This document shows positions 1 to 4,383 of a stretch of 6,035 nucleotides of DNA, piece after piece (the stretch's first letter is position 1; each line of letters begins with the position of its first letter). This stretch comes from Halobacteriales archaeon (GTDB lineage Archaea; Halobacteriota; Halobacteria; Halorutilales; JAHENH01). The translations under genes and the position numbers were made by a program. The notes under the pieces were generated by a model. That model saw only the letters and a program-made list of their open reading frames with translations. It searched no databases and was not told the DNA's origin. The stretch spans positions 1 to 6,035 of the forward strand of contig JAHENH010000023.1 in the NCBI GenBank assembly GCA_018609935.1. Reading direction: 5' to 3'.

Positions 1-258
1 AAACAAAACGGAGATCTTGAAAAGGTAGCTGTAGCAAATATACCAAAAGAGACCGCAAGCGAGTATAGATTCGAGGCTCATGGACAAGAAACAACAATAC
101 AAAGACACTATGGTGGAGATATAGGTCCAGATGAACCTGTAGTAGAGATCAGGTTCCCATATCTCTATGACAGGTATGGGGAGCCAGAGTTCTATAAGTC
201 TCAGACTTATGCCTATCCTCTAAGTAAGGTATATAGTATAGACGAGGTGGATCTATGA
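1..258 (+). CDS. C-terminal part of an unrecognised protein (5' end outside window)
   Basis: Frame 1 is open from the first base to a TGA at 256-258, giving the last 85 residues of a protein whose start lies upstream. The fragment is hydrophilic, rich in Tyr and acidic residues, with no membrane segment and no cysteine. It contains VVEIRFPYLYDRYG followed by a Tyr-rich tail ending SIDEVDL. I do not recognise a family. Its stop overlaps the start of the next gene by ATGA, and its last codons (gacgaggtggatcta) supply that gene's ribosome binding site, so the two are translationally coupled. That coupling and the matching codon use support a real gene rather than a chance open frame. No function is proposed. 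Confidence 0.75.
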   Translation, partial: KQNGDLEKVAVANIPKETASEYRFEAHGQETTIQRHYGGDIGPDEPVVEIRFPYLYDRYGEPEFYKSQTYAYPLSKVYSIDEVDL

Positions 259-1007
259 ATTCTACAGATATAGGTTGGACTGACTATACATGGAACCCAA
301 CACATGGATGTAGTAAGATATCGGCTGGGTGTAAAAATTGTTATGCTGAAACTATAAGCCATCGTTTTAGCTATACAACAAAGCCTTGGAGTCGAGGTAA
401 TGCAGAACAAAATGTCAAGTTACAGCCACATAAACTAGAAGATCCAGTTGGAATAGATCCAGGCTGGGTGTTCGTTAATAGTATGTCGGATTTATTCCAT
501 CCAGAGATTCCTGATAGCTATATAGAAAAAGTAATAGATGTGATACGGAAGACACCACATATATATCAGGTTTTGACTAAGCATGATGTTTTGCGTGCGG
601 ATAGGTTTGATTGGCCTGAGAATGCTATGGTTGGTGTTTCGGTGGAAAACAGAAACAATACTTCTAGGATTGATAGGCTTAAACAAGTTGATTGTAATAT
701 TCGGTTTATTAGTTTTGAACCATTGTTAGAGGATCTTGGTGATTATTATTTTTTGGATCGTATAGATTGGGCTATAATAGGTGGTGAAAGTGGACTGAAT
801 CATAGAGAGATGGATCCAGAATGGGCTAGGAAATTAATAGGTAGCTGTAGGGTTCATAACATTCCAGTATTTTTTAAACAGCATAGTGCTCGATACCCAG
901 AGAGCAATATAAAAATTAAGTTAAGAGGGAAAAAGCGTGTGGTTAGAGAGTTCCCTGATGTTCCAAGTAGCTATCCTGGTAGTCCGAAACAAAAAGAGGT
1001 GGTTTAA
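255..1007 (+). CDS. DUF5131 family protein (phage Gp37/Gp68-like), iron-sulfur / radical-SAM-like candidate
   Basis: This 250-residue protein matches the DUF5131 (Gp37_Gp68) family over its whole length. Seen: N-terminal GWTDYTWNPTHGC, then cysteines at 19, 26 and 29 (C-x6-C-x2-C, within GCSKISAGCKNCYAE), FVNSMSDLF at 73-81, an LTKH segment near 107-110, GVSVEN at 127-132, RFISFEPLL at 150-158, IIGGESG at 174-180, DPEWAR at 187-192 and VFFKQ at 205-209. The family is common in phages, archaeal viruses and mobile islands. Its biochemical role is not established to my knowledge. The Cys cluster and TIM-barrel-like motif order suggest an Fe-S, radical-SAM-related enzyme (inference). The length is normal for the family and no motif is missing. 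The ATG overlaps the previous stop and has GAGGTG five bases upstream. The basic C-terminal 30 residues are less typical. Confidence 0.93.
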   Translation: MNSTDIGWTDYTWNPTHGCSKISAGCKNCYAETISHRFSYTTKPWSRGNAEQNVKLQPHKLEDPVGIDPGWVFVNSMSDLFHPEIPDSYIEKVIDVIRKTPHIYQVLTKHDVLRADRFDWPENAMVGVSVENRNNTSRIDRLKQVDCNIRFISFEPLLEDLGDYYFLDRIDWAIIGGESGLNHREMDPEWARKLIGSCRVHNIPVFFKQHSARYPESNIKIKLRGKKRVVREFPDVPSSYPGSPKQKEVV

Positions 1008-1291
1008 TGAGGGGTAGAAATTCAAAAATAGAGAAACATCTTGATAATCCGAAAACCTCTCAAAACGAGAAAGGTCGTGTATCGGTTCGGATGCCAAAAC
1101 ACCTCTTGGAAAATATAGATAATCTTGTGGAGTCTGGTGTTTTTGAGAGTAGGAGTGAGGCTATACGTTTTGCTATAAAGAAAGAATATGGTATAACAAA
1201 AGAACAACCACAAAACAAAAACGGGATATATAGACGTGATAGGATAGATGGAGAGATAGAAAACAGGAGACAGCTTGGTGATAACCTATGA
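1007..1291 (+). CDS. Ribbon-helix-helix (CopG/NikR-type) DNA-binding protein
   Basis: A 94-residue protein with a ribbon-helix-helix core. Residues 24-30 (RVSVRMP) form the beta-strand that would pair in the dimer and contact the DNA major groove. Residues 31-46 are helix 1 (KHLLENIDNLVESGVF), and SRSEAIRFAIKKEYG (49-62) is the typical turn and helix 2. A charged 23-residue extension precedes the core and a charged tail follows it, with no second recognisable domain, so it is probably a simple transcription regulator rather than a NikR-like metal sensor. The ATG shares one base with the preceding TAA (TAATG) and has GAGGTG five bases upstream. The downstream gene overlaps by ATGA. It could be an antitoxin, but neither neighbour looks like a toxin. 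Autoregulation of this operon is plausible but no operator is visible here. Confidence 0.9.
   Translation: MRGRNSKIEKHLDNPKTSQNEKGRVSVRMPKHLLENIDNLVESGVFESRSEAIRFAIKKEYGITKEQPQNKNGIYRRDRIDGEIENRRQLGDNL
1277..1282 (+). promoter_or_regulatory. Ribosome binding site GGTGAT for the gene at 1288
   Basis: A perfect GGTGAT, complementary to the AUCACC part of the 16S rRNA 3' end, ends five bases before ATG 1288. It decides this start over the in-frame TTG at 1275, which lies before it. Confidence 0.75.
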
Positions 1292-1473
1292 CACAACAAA
1301 AACAAACCCCTCAATTCATCTTCAAATGCGAAACCTGTGGACTAGAACAAAAAACAAACGACAAACAAAAAACCAAAGAAAGAGTTGGAAGACACAAATC
1401 TCTTGGACACACATCATATTGGAAAACAAGAGACAGAGAAACTCTATTGAAACTTGTTAGGGGTGAGGTATGA
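1288..1473 (+). CDS. Small C2H2-type zinc-finger protein
   Basis: A 61-residue protein with a possible single zinc site. FKCETCG places C14 and C17, and after an 18-residue Lys/Gln/Thr-rich loop RHKSLGH gives H36 and H41. The C-x2-C ... H-x4-H arrangement resembles a C2H2 finger with a long loop. The following TSYWK and a Leu-containing tail may complete a small fold. Short C2H2 proteins of this size are frequent in archaeal viruses and plasmids, and DNA binding or protein contact are both possible. The start at 1288 is chosen over an upstream TTG because it forms the ATGA overlap with the preceding stop and has a perfect GGTGAT five bases upstream. The first 150 bases are unusually rich in A+C on this strand (see findings). 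Zinc binding is inferred from spacing only. Confidence 0.82.
   Translation: MTQQKQTPQFIFKCETCGLEQKTNDKQKTKERVGRHKSLGHTSYWKTRDRETLLKLVRGEV
1291..1440 (+). other. A+C-rich coding stretch
   Basis: By hand count only about 41 of these 150 bases are G or T on the + strand (about 27 %). The stretch covers most of the C2H2 zinc-finger gene and switches to G+T-rich sequence near 1450. It reflects Lys/Gln/Thr codons plus third-position A/C choices. Confidence 0.7.
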
Positions 1474-1637
1474 GTCAACAACAGAGGGATCCAGGTGAAC
1501 TTATAACAACAATTGAGACAACTATATATAGGGTTGAGTGTTCTGGTTGTGGTGAGGTAAACAAATATTTGAGGGAGGATAATGCTGTTGAGTCAGCTGA
1601 AACCCATCAGATGTTATGCTTAGACGGTGATGGATAG
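1470..1637 (+). CDS. Small Cys/His (CCHC-like) zinc-finger protein, 55 residues
   Basis: A short gene of 55 codons from ATG at 1470 to TAG at 1635-1637. Residues 22-27 (VECSGCG) give C24 and C27, and HQMLC at 46-50 gives H46 and C50, forming a possible C-x2-C ... H-x3-C zinc site. The N-terminal 20 residues are polar (MSQQQRDPGE...) and the segment between the ligands is acidic. It is thus a second mini zinc finger directly after another one, but with a different ligand set, so it is not an obvious tandem duplicate. The start overlaps the preceding stop (ATGA) and is preceded by GGGGTGAGGT. The gene ends exactly one base before the next ATG, and its own codons GGT GAT supply the next ribosome binding site. 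The function is unknown; nucleic acid or protein binding is the likeliest role. Confidence 0.78.
   Translation: MSQQQRDPGELITTIETTIYRVECSGCGEVNKYLREDNAVESAETHQMLCLDGDG
1626..1631 (+). promoter_or_regulatory. Ribosome binding site GGTGAT for the 39-residue peptide at 1638
   Basis: A perfect GGTGAT lies within the final Gly-Asp codons of the upstream zinc-finger gene, six bases before ATG 1638. It is the main support that this very short ORF is translated. Confidence 0.75.
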
Positions 1638-1757
1638 ATGTCCACTCATAGAGATCAAGTCCCACTAAGATACATATACATACTCGGATTCCTAACAATA
1701 TTCGGAACCCTATCTATAGCTGTTGTTGGATATATTTTGTTTTGGTGGTTGTTATGA
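1638..1757 (+). CDS. 39-residue single-pass membrane peptide
   Basis: An ORF of 39 codons starts at the ATG immediately after the TAG of the previous gene, with a perfect GGTGAT six bases upstream. The peptide has an 11-residue polar, positively charged N-terminus (MSTHRDQVPLR) and then a continuous hydrophobic segment to the C-terminus, roughly residues 12-39, ending FWWLL. Under the positive-inside rule the N-terminus would be cytoplasmic with the hydrophobic end buried or just outside (inference). There is no signal-peptidase-like site. Its TGA lies within the ATGA of the next gene, and its last codons (TGG TGG TTG TTA) double as that gene's ribosome binding site. I do not recognise a family. 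It could be a small regulator of a membrane complex or, in a viral setting, a virion or holin-like peptide; nothing in the sequence decides. Confidence 0.72.
   Translation: MSTHRDQVPLRYIYILGFLTIFGTLSIAVVGYILFWWLL
1744..1749 (+). promoter_or_regulatory. Ribosome binding site GGTGGT for the gene at 1754
   Basis: GGTGGT overlaps the Trp-Trp-Leu codons of the upstream membrane peptide and ends four bases before ATG 1754. The in-frame TTG at 1742 lies before it and so cannot use it. Confidence 0.6.
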
Positions 1758-2008
1758 AGCTGTCGAAAAAACAGCTGGAGAGGTTACAGGATCATATTGA
1801 TCGAAATAAAACACGGCCTAACTTTGATCATAGACATCAGACAAAAGTTTCTGAGGAGATATGTAGAGAAATTAGGGTTTTATATAATGATAGAGGATTA
1901 TCGAGGAAGGAAGTAAAAGTTGAGATAAAAGATAGGTTTGGTGTGGATATACATGAGACAACAGTTCAGATACATGCAAGCTTCCGATGTCAACATGGTG
2001 ATTTATAG
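1754..2008 (+). CDS. HTH-like small protein with C-terminal Cys/His tail
   Basis: An 84-residue protein, starting at the ATG of the ATGA overlap; a TTG four codons upstream is in frame but lies in front of the GGTGGT ribosome binding site and is not needed. Residues about 33-75 read as a resolvase or homeodomain-like helix-turn-helix: EEICREIRVLYNDRGLS, then RKEVKVEIKDRFGVDI, then HETTVQIHA as the likely recognition helix. The tail has H74, C79 and H81 (IHASFRCQHGDL). A similar His ... Cys-x-His ending, as I recall it, follows HTH regions in small archaeal virus or plasmid proteins and may bind a metal. The N-terminal 30 residues are basic and probably helical. This suggests a DNA-binding accessory protein. 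There is no catalytic domain, so a transposase or resolvase role is unlikely. Family assignment is by pattern only. Confidence 0.8.
   Translation: MKLSKKQLERLQDHIDRNKTRPNFDHRHQTKVSEEICREIRVLYNDRGLSRKEVKVEIKDRFGVDIHETTVQIHASFRCQHGDL
1997..2002 (+). promoter_or_regulatory. Ribosome binding site GGTGAT for the gene at 2009
   Basis: A perfect GGTGAT six bases before ATG 2009, embedded in the Gly-Asp codons at the end of the HTH-like gene. It has the same arrangement as the site at 1626: GGTGAT, a short spacer ending in TAG, then ATG. Confidence 0.72.
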
Positions 2009-2326
2009 ATGCCAGTATATAAAAACAATAAGGAACTCAGGATAGAAATTACAGAACAGCTAGGGCATCCTGAATATAAGGAACGCATAGAAAAGGTTTC
2101 TGTTCCTCCACAGAAAGTGGCGCTTTCTAAAAAACAACTAATAGATATAATTGAATATCTCGGTATAGAGATATCTAGTCCTGGACAGAAACAGAAACAA
2201 CAAATAATTGATAAGATATCAAGATATCTTGGTTGTGGCGGACACAAACATACATACTTTAACAATAATCATCTCCGCAGACTACATCAAGAAATAGTTG
2301 GAGATAATGATGGAGGTGGCCGGTAA
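2009..2326 (+). CDS. Hypothetical protein with SAP-like helix-extended-loop-helix region
   Basis: A 105-residue protein whose ATG abuts the previous TAG and has a perfect GGTGAT six bases upstream. Residues about 38-74 (ALSKKQLIDIIEYLGIE, then PGQKQKQQIIDKISRYLG) form helix, Gly-containing extended loop and helix, the layout of SAP, Rho-N and related nucleic-acid-binding motifs. A following CGGHKH segment (C76, H79, H81) could bind a metal, and NNNHLRRLHQEI (86-96) is probably another helix, before a Gly/Asp-rich end. The first 35 residues are charged and mostly helical. The SAP-like reading rests on hydrophobic spacing and the basic loop and is tentative. The stop shares a base with the next start (TAATG). 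The gene's last codons contain GGAGGTGG, the strongest ribosome binding site in the window, serving the next gene. Confidence 0.75.
   Translation: MPVYKNNKELRIEITEQLGHPEYKERIEKVSVPPQKVALSKKQLIDIIEYLGIEISSPGQKQKQQIIDKISRYLGCGGHKHTYFNNNHLRRLHQEIVGDNDGGGR
2213..2230 (+). repeat. Perfect inverted repeat AAGATATC-AA-GATATCTT inside the SAP-like gene
   Basis: Two 8-base arms, AAGATATC (2213-2220) and GATATCTT (2223-2230), are reverse complements separated by AA. A further AGATATCT palindrome lies at 2169-2176. As RNA this could form a 7-bp stem with a CAAG loop; as DNA it resembles a small operator. It lies within coding sequence (Lys-Ile-Ser-Arg-Tyr-Leu) and is not followed by a T-run, so it is not a terminator. 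Any function is speculative. Confidence 0.4.
2312..2318 (+). promoter_or_regulatory. Strong ribosome binding site GGAGGTG for the gene at 2326
   Basis: GGAGGTG is the longest anti-Shine-Dalgarno match in the window and ends seven bases before ATG 2326. It lies in the Gly codons at the tail of the SAP-like gene and suggests the DUF4258-like protein may be translated more strongly than its neighbours. Confidence 0.7.
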
Positions 2327-2670
2327 TGATTAGTCCACGCCATCTTGACCGGATAAAATTTACAGATCACGCCAAACAAAAAATAAAAAATCGAGGTATA
2401 GATATTGATCTTGTTTTTGGGCGAACCATAAATCTTCATGGATATCTGTATAGAGATAGGGAAAACAATAATTTTGAGTTGTTTTTAGAGGATAGAGAAC
2501 TAGTTGTTGTTTTCGATACAAAGTTTCTGAGGTATTATAAGACTGCTGTAGTTCGGACTGTTTTCTCGAATAAGGGATATAGTCGGTATAAGAAATCAAG
2601 ATATAAACAATTAGATGCTGGGTTCAGCCGGATTGATAGAGAAGATTCTAAAATAAATAGACCAATATAG
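2326..2670 (+). CDS. DUF4258-like small protein (possible RelE/BrnT-type fold)
   Basis: A 114-residue protein. KFTDHAKQKIKNRGID near residues 11-26 matches the opening of DUF4258 and related small families (typically a His followed by basic helix residues and RGI). It is followed by alternating hydrophobic strands: INLHGYLYR (35-43), FELFLED (50-56), LVVVFD (59-64) and AVVRTVFS (74-81). This helix-then-sheet order is that of many RelE-superfamily-like proteins. The C-terminal 30 residues are very basic with a tandem SRYKKSRYKQ. The family is poorly characterised; some DUF4258 genes sit beside antitoxins, but none is evident next to this one. The start is the ATG of TAATG with GGAGGTG seven bases upstream. 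It is followed after two bases by the next gene. RNA binding or RNase activity is only a guess from fold resemblance. Confidence 0.78.
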   Translation: MISPRHLDRIKFTDHAKQKIKNRGIDIDLVFGRTINLHGYLYRDRENNNFELFLEDRELVVVFDTKFLRYYKTAVVRTVFSNKGYSRYKKSRYKQLDAGFSRIDREDSKINRPI

Positions 2671-2672
2671 AA

Positions 2673-2816
2673 ATGACAGAACAAAATCAAGATATAAATA
2701 TAGATAGAGGTTCTGTTGAAGAACAAATCCAGGGTTTTTGGGTTGTATTGGTGTTGTTTGGTATAGGGTTTTGTGTCGGATTATTAGCTGCAGCTACCAT
2801 GGTGGTTTTGTTATGA
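2673..2816 (+). CDS. 47-residue single-pass membrane peptide
   Basis: A short ORF of 47 codons from ATG at 2673 to TGA at 2814-2816. The N-terminal 20 residues are polar and acidic (MTEQNQDINIDRGSVEEQIQ), and residues 21-47 are a continuous hydrophobic helix containing GIGFCVG spacing (G30, G32, G36) that would suit helix packing. One Cys (C34) lies in the helix. Unlike nearly all other genes here it has no recognisable ribosome binding site, and an in-frame TAG at 2658-2660 excludes an earlier start. The ATG follows the previous stop by two bases, so reinitiation after termination may suffice. It ends in an ATGA overlap with the first glycosyltransferase gene and its tail supplies that gene's GGTGGT. 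This suggests a membrane partner of the glycan module, but no homology is recognised. Confidence 0.7.
   Translation: MTEQNQDINIDRGSVEEQIQGFWVVLVLFGIGFCVGLLAAATMVVLL
2801..2806 (+). promoter_or_regulatory. Ribosome binding site GGTGGT for the GT4 gene at 2813
   Basis: GGTGGT ends six bases before ATG 2813 and lies in the Met-Val-Val codons of the upstream membrane peptide. It supports 2813 over the in-frame TTG at 2738, which would add 25 hydrophobic residues not typical of GT4 enzymes. Confidence 0.65.
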
Positions 2817-3952
2817 GTGATGTAGCTGTAGTCCATGATAATTTTTGGAGCCGTGGCGGAAGTGAACGGGTTGCGGAACATATAGCTGAATCATTGTTGT
2901 GTCCTCTATATTATGGTTTTGGAAATCAGGAATATATGAATAATGACAATATAGATTATAGGTGTTTTTTATCTGACACAAAAACTAAGAAACTTGTGGG
3001 TAGGTCTCCGATACTTCGGCAGCTATACCAGATTTTTCCTTATGGATCCATACAACAATTGAAAGATTTTGATGTTTTGGTGCAGACACAGAATACTCTT
3101 GGTTGGTATATCCCAAAGGACAACCAAACAATTATACGGTATATCCATAGTACTCCAAGAAATACCTATGATTTGTATGCTCGTAGTGATCCAAGTCTAC
3201 CTAGAGATATCTATAGTTTTCTTCAGAGATGGATGTATACACATACAACGAGATATCCTGATCTTTATATTGCGAATAGTGAATTAGTGAGGAGACGGTT
3301 GCAGCTGTATTGGGATATCTCTGATAGAAAGATAGAGGTTGTTTATCCTCCAGTTGATGTGGAGAGTTTCTACCATACAAACCAACAACAATATTATTTT
3401 ACAATCAGCAGGCTTGAAGCAAACAAAAATGTTGGGGATATAGTGGAGGCATTCAACAATCTAGGATATAAGTTAAAGATTGCAGGACATGGATCAGAAC
3501 TTAAAACCTTAAGGGAAAAAGCAGATGACAACATAGAATTTCTAGGTAGGGTTTCTGAGGAAAAAAAACAAGATCTATATAGTAGATGTAAAGCATTAGT
3601 ATTTAGTGCAAAAAACGAGGACTTCGGAATCGTACCAATAGAAGGTTTTGCATCTGGAAAACCATGTATTGGGGTCAAGGATGGATATACACGATACCAG
3701 ATAGTTGAGCCATATAATGGATATCTATACAGTAGAAACGATATAGAGGGTCTAAAGGAAAAGATAGAGTTGTTTGAGGATAGAGGAGTTAAGTCAGATC
3801 CACAAGAGATACAGGGTTTTGCTGAAAGATTCAGCCTAGAAAGATTTCGGAATGAAATAAAGAGTGCTGTAGAGAAAGCTAGAGATAGATCAAGAATAGA
3901 TGTGGATTTTGGTGATAGATTTAAAAGAAAAGAAGAGGTGTTGGAACGATGA
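2813..3952 (+). CDS. GT4 family glycosyltransferase, WbaZ-like
   Basis: A 379-residue retaining glycosyltransferase of GT-B fold, family GT4. The N-terminal domain starts VAVVHDNFWSRGGSERV, where the Gly-Gly-x-Glu loop is the usual nucleotide-sugar/acceptor site, and includes YIHSTPR (110-116) and IANSELVRRRL (153-163). The hinge is VVYPPVD (176-182). The C-terminal domain has FTISRLEANKN (196-206), IAGHGSEL (223-230), FLGRVSEE (243-250) and the E-x7-E motif EDFGIVPIE (E269, E277) that binds the sugar nucleotide. Length and motif order fit WbaZ-like GT4 enzymes, which often transfer mannose or related sugars; the donor here is unknown. No membrane helix is visible, so it would act at the cytoplasmic face. 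The start at 2813 forms the ATGA overlap and places the Rossmann strand at the N-terminus. The C-terminal 30 residues are charged. Confidence 0.95.
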   Translation: MSDVAVVHDNFWSRGGSERVAEHIAESLLCPLYYGFGNQEYMNNDNIDYRCFLSDTKTKKLVGRSPILRQLYQIFPYGSIQQLKDFDVLVQTQNTLGWYIPKDNQTIIRYIHSTPRNTYDLYARSDPSLPRDIYSFLQRWMYTHTTRYPDLYIANSELVRRRLQLYWDISDRKIEVVYPPVDVESFYHTNQQQYYFTISRLEANKNVGDIVEAFNNLGYKLKIAGHGSELKTLREKADDNIEFLGRVSEEKKQDLYSRCKALVFSAKNEDFGIVPIEGFASGKPCIGVKDGYTRYQIVEPYNGYLYSRNDIEGLKEKIELFEDRGVKSDPQEIQGFAERFSLERFRNEIKSAVEKARDRSRIDVDFGDRFKRKEEVLER

Positions 3953-4383
3953 TGGATCTTCCACAATGGGAGCTACCCGACCGATACGCAAACAAAATTG
4001 GAGGATTCCGAGTAATGCTTGCACAAACCCAATGGTATTTTAGCCTGCCACAATTCCTAACCATTGTAGGATTTCTACTATACCAAAACAGCAAATTCGT
4101 GAGATCGCTACCAATAATTGGAGAATCAATATGGCATTGGTTCGGATTTATGTTTCTATCTGGGATATCAATTTTAGTCATCCATTATGCAATAGTATAT
4201 CCATCAATGCAGACATTCAACCAAAACCAAGCCCAGAGAAAAGAGAGATCACCACACTATAGGTTATCCCACGAAAACAACCGAGAAATAAAAGAAATAA
4301 AACAGAGACTTGAGTTGGCTGAAAATGGAGAGATCGAATGCCCAATATGTAGCAATCAAGGTGGAATTAATGATGGATCCTGA
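3949..4383 (+). CDS. Two-helix membrane protein with coiled coil and C-terminal CxxC
   Basis: A 144-residue protein that I do not recognise. An N-terminal polar/aromatic region (about 1-30) leads to hydrophobic helix 1 near 31-46 (FSLPQFLTIVGFLLY) and helix 2 near 63-84 (WHWFGFMFLSGISILVIHYAIVY), separated by a short loop. A soluble tail follows, with a basic, Gln-rich stretch, a likely coiled coil at 108-124 (ENNREIKEIKQRLEL) and CPIC (C131, C134) close to the end. The single CxxC could bind zinc as a dimer or be redox active. The start is 3949 or the adjacent ATG at 3952; GAGGTG lies eight bases before 3949. It is placed between two glycosyltransferase genes and overlaps both, so a scaffold or partner role in membrane glycan assembly is plausible but unproven. 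Codons favour third-position A/C (Leu CTA), unlike the neighbours. Confidence 0.85.
   Translation: MMDLPQWELPDRYANKIGGFRVMLAQTQWYFSLPQFLTIVGFLLYQNSKFVRSLPIIGESIWHWFGFMFLSGISILVIHYAIVYPSMQTFNQNQAQRKERSPHYRLSHENNREIKEIKQRLELAENGEIECPICSNQGGINDGS
4359..4363 (+). promoter_or_regulatory. Ribosome binding site AGGTG for the GT2 gene at 4370/4373
   Basis: AGGTG lies six bases before ATG 4370 and nine before ATG 4373, inside the end of the upstream membrane-protein gene. Both ATGs are reachable; 4370 has the spacing more typical of this window. Confidence 0.55.

Noticed and set aside
1007..1473. Ribbon-helix-helix gene plus the following small gene as a toxin-antitoxin pair
   Set aside because: The second protein has a zinc-finger pattern and no resemblance to RelE, PIN, MazF or other toxins.
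1742..1754. TTG start at 1742 for the HTH-like gene
   Set aside because: It would place the start in front of the GGTGGT ribosome binding site; the ATG at 1754 fits the ATGA overlap pattern.
2738..2813. TTG start at 2738 giving the GT4 protein 25 extra hydrophobic residues
   Set aside because: The extra region is the out-of-frame reading of the small membrane peptide gene. GT4 enzymes begin at the Rossmann strand (VAVVHD), and ATG 2813 has the binding site and ATGA overlap.
3394..3966. 190-codon open frame on the - strand opposite the GT4 gene
   Set aside because: It lies wholly antisense to a clear GT4 catalytic domain, has a Ser/Leu-rich low-information translation with no recognisable motif, and has no convincing ribosome binding site or neighbour on that strand.
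4310..4370. TTG start at 4310 for the GT2 gene
   Set aside because: The added residues overlap the membrane-protein gene in another frame and precede the canonical GT2 opening; AGGTG at 4359 points to 4370/4373.
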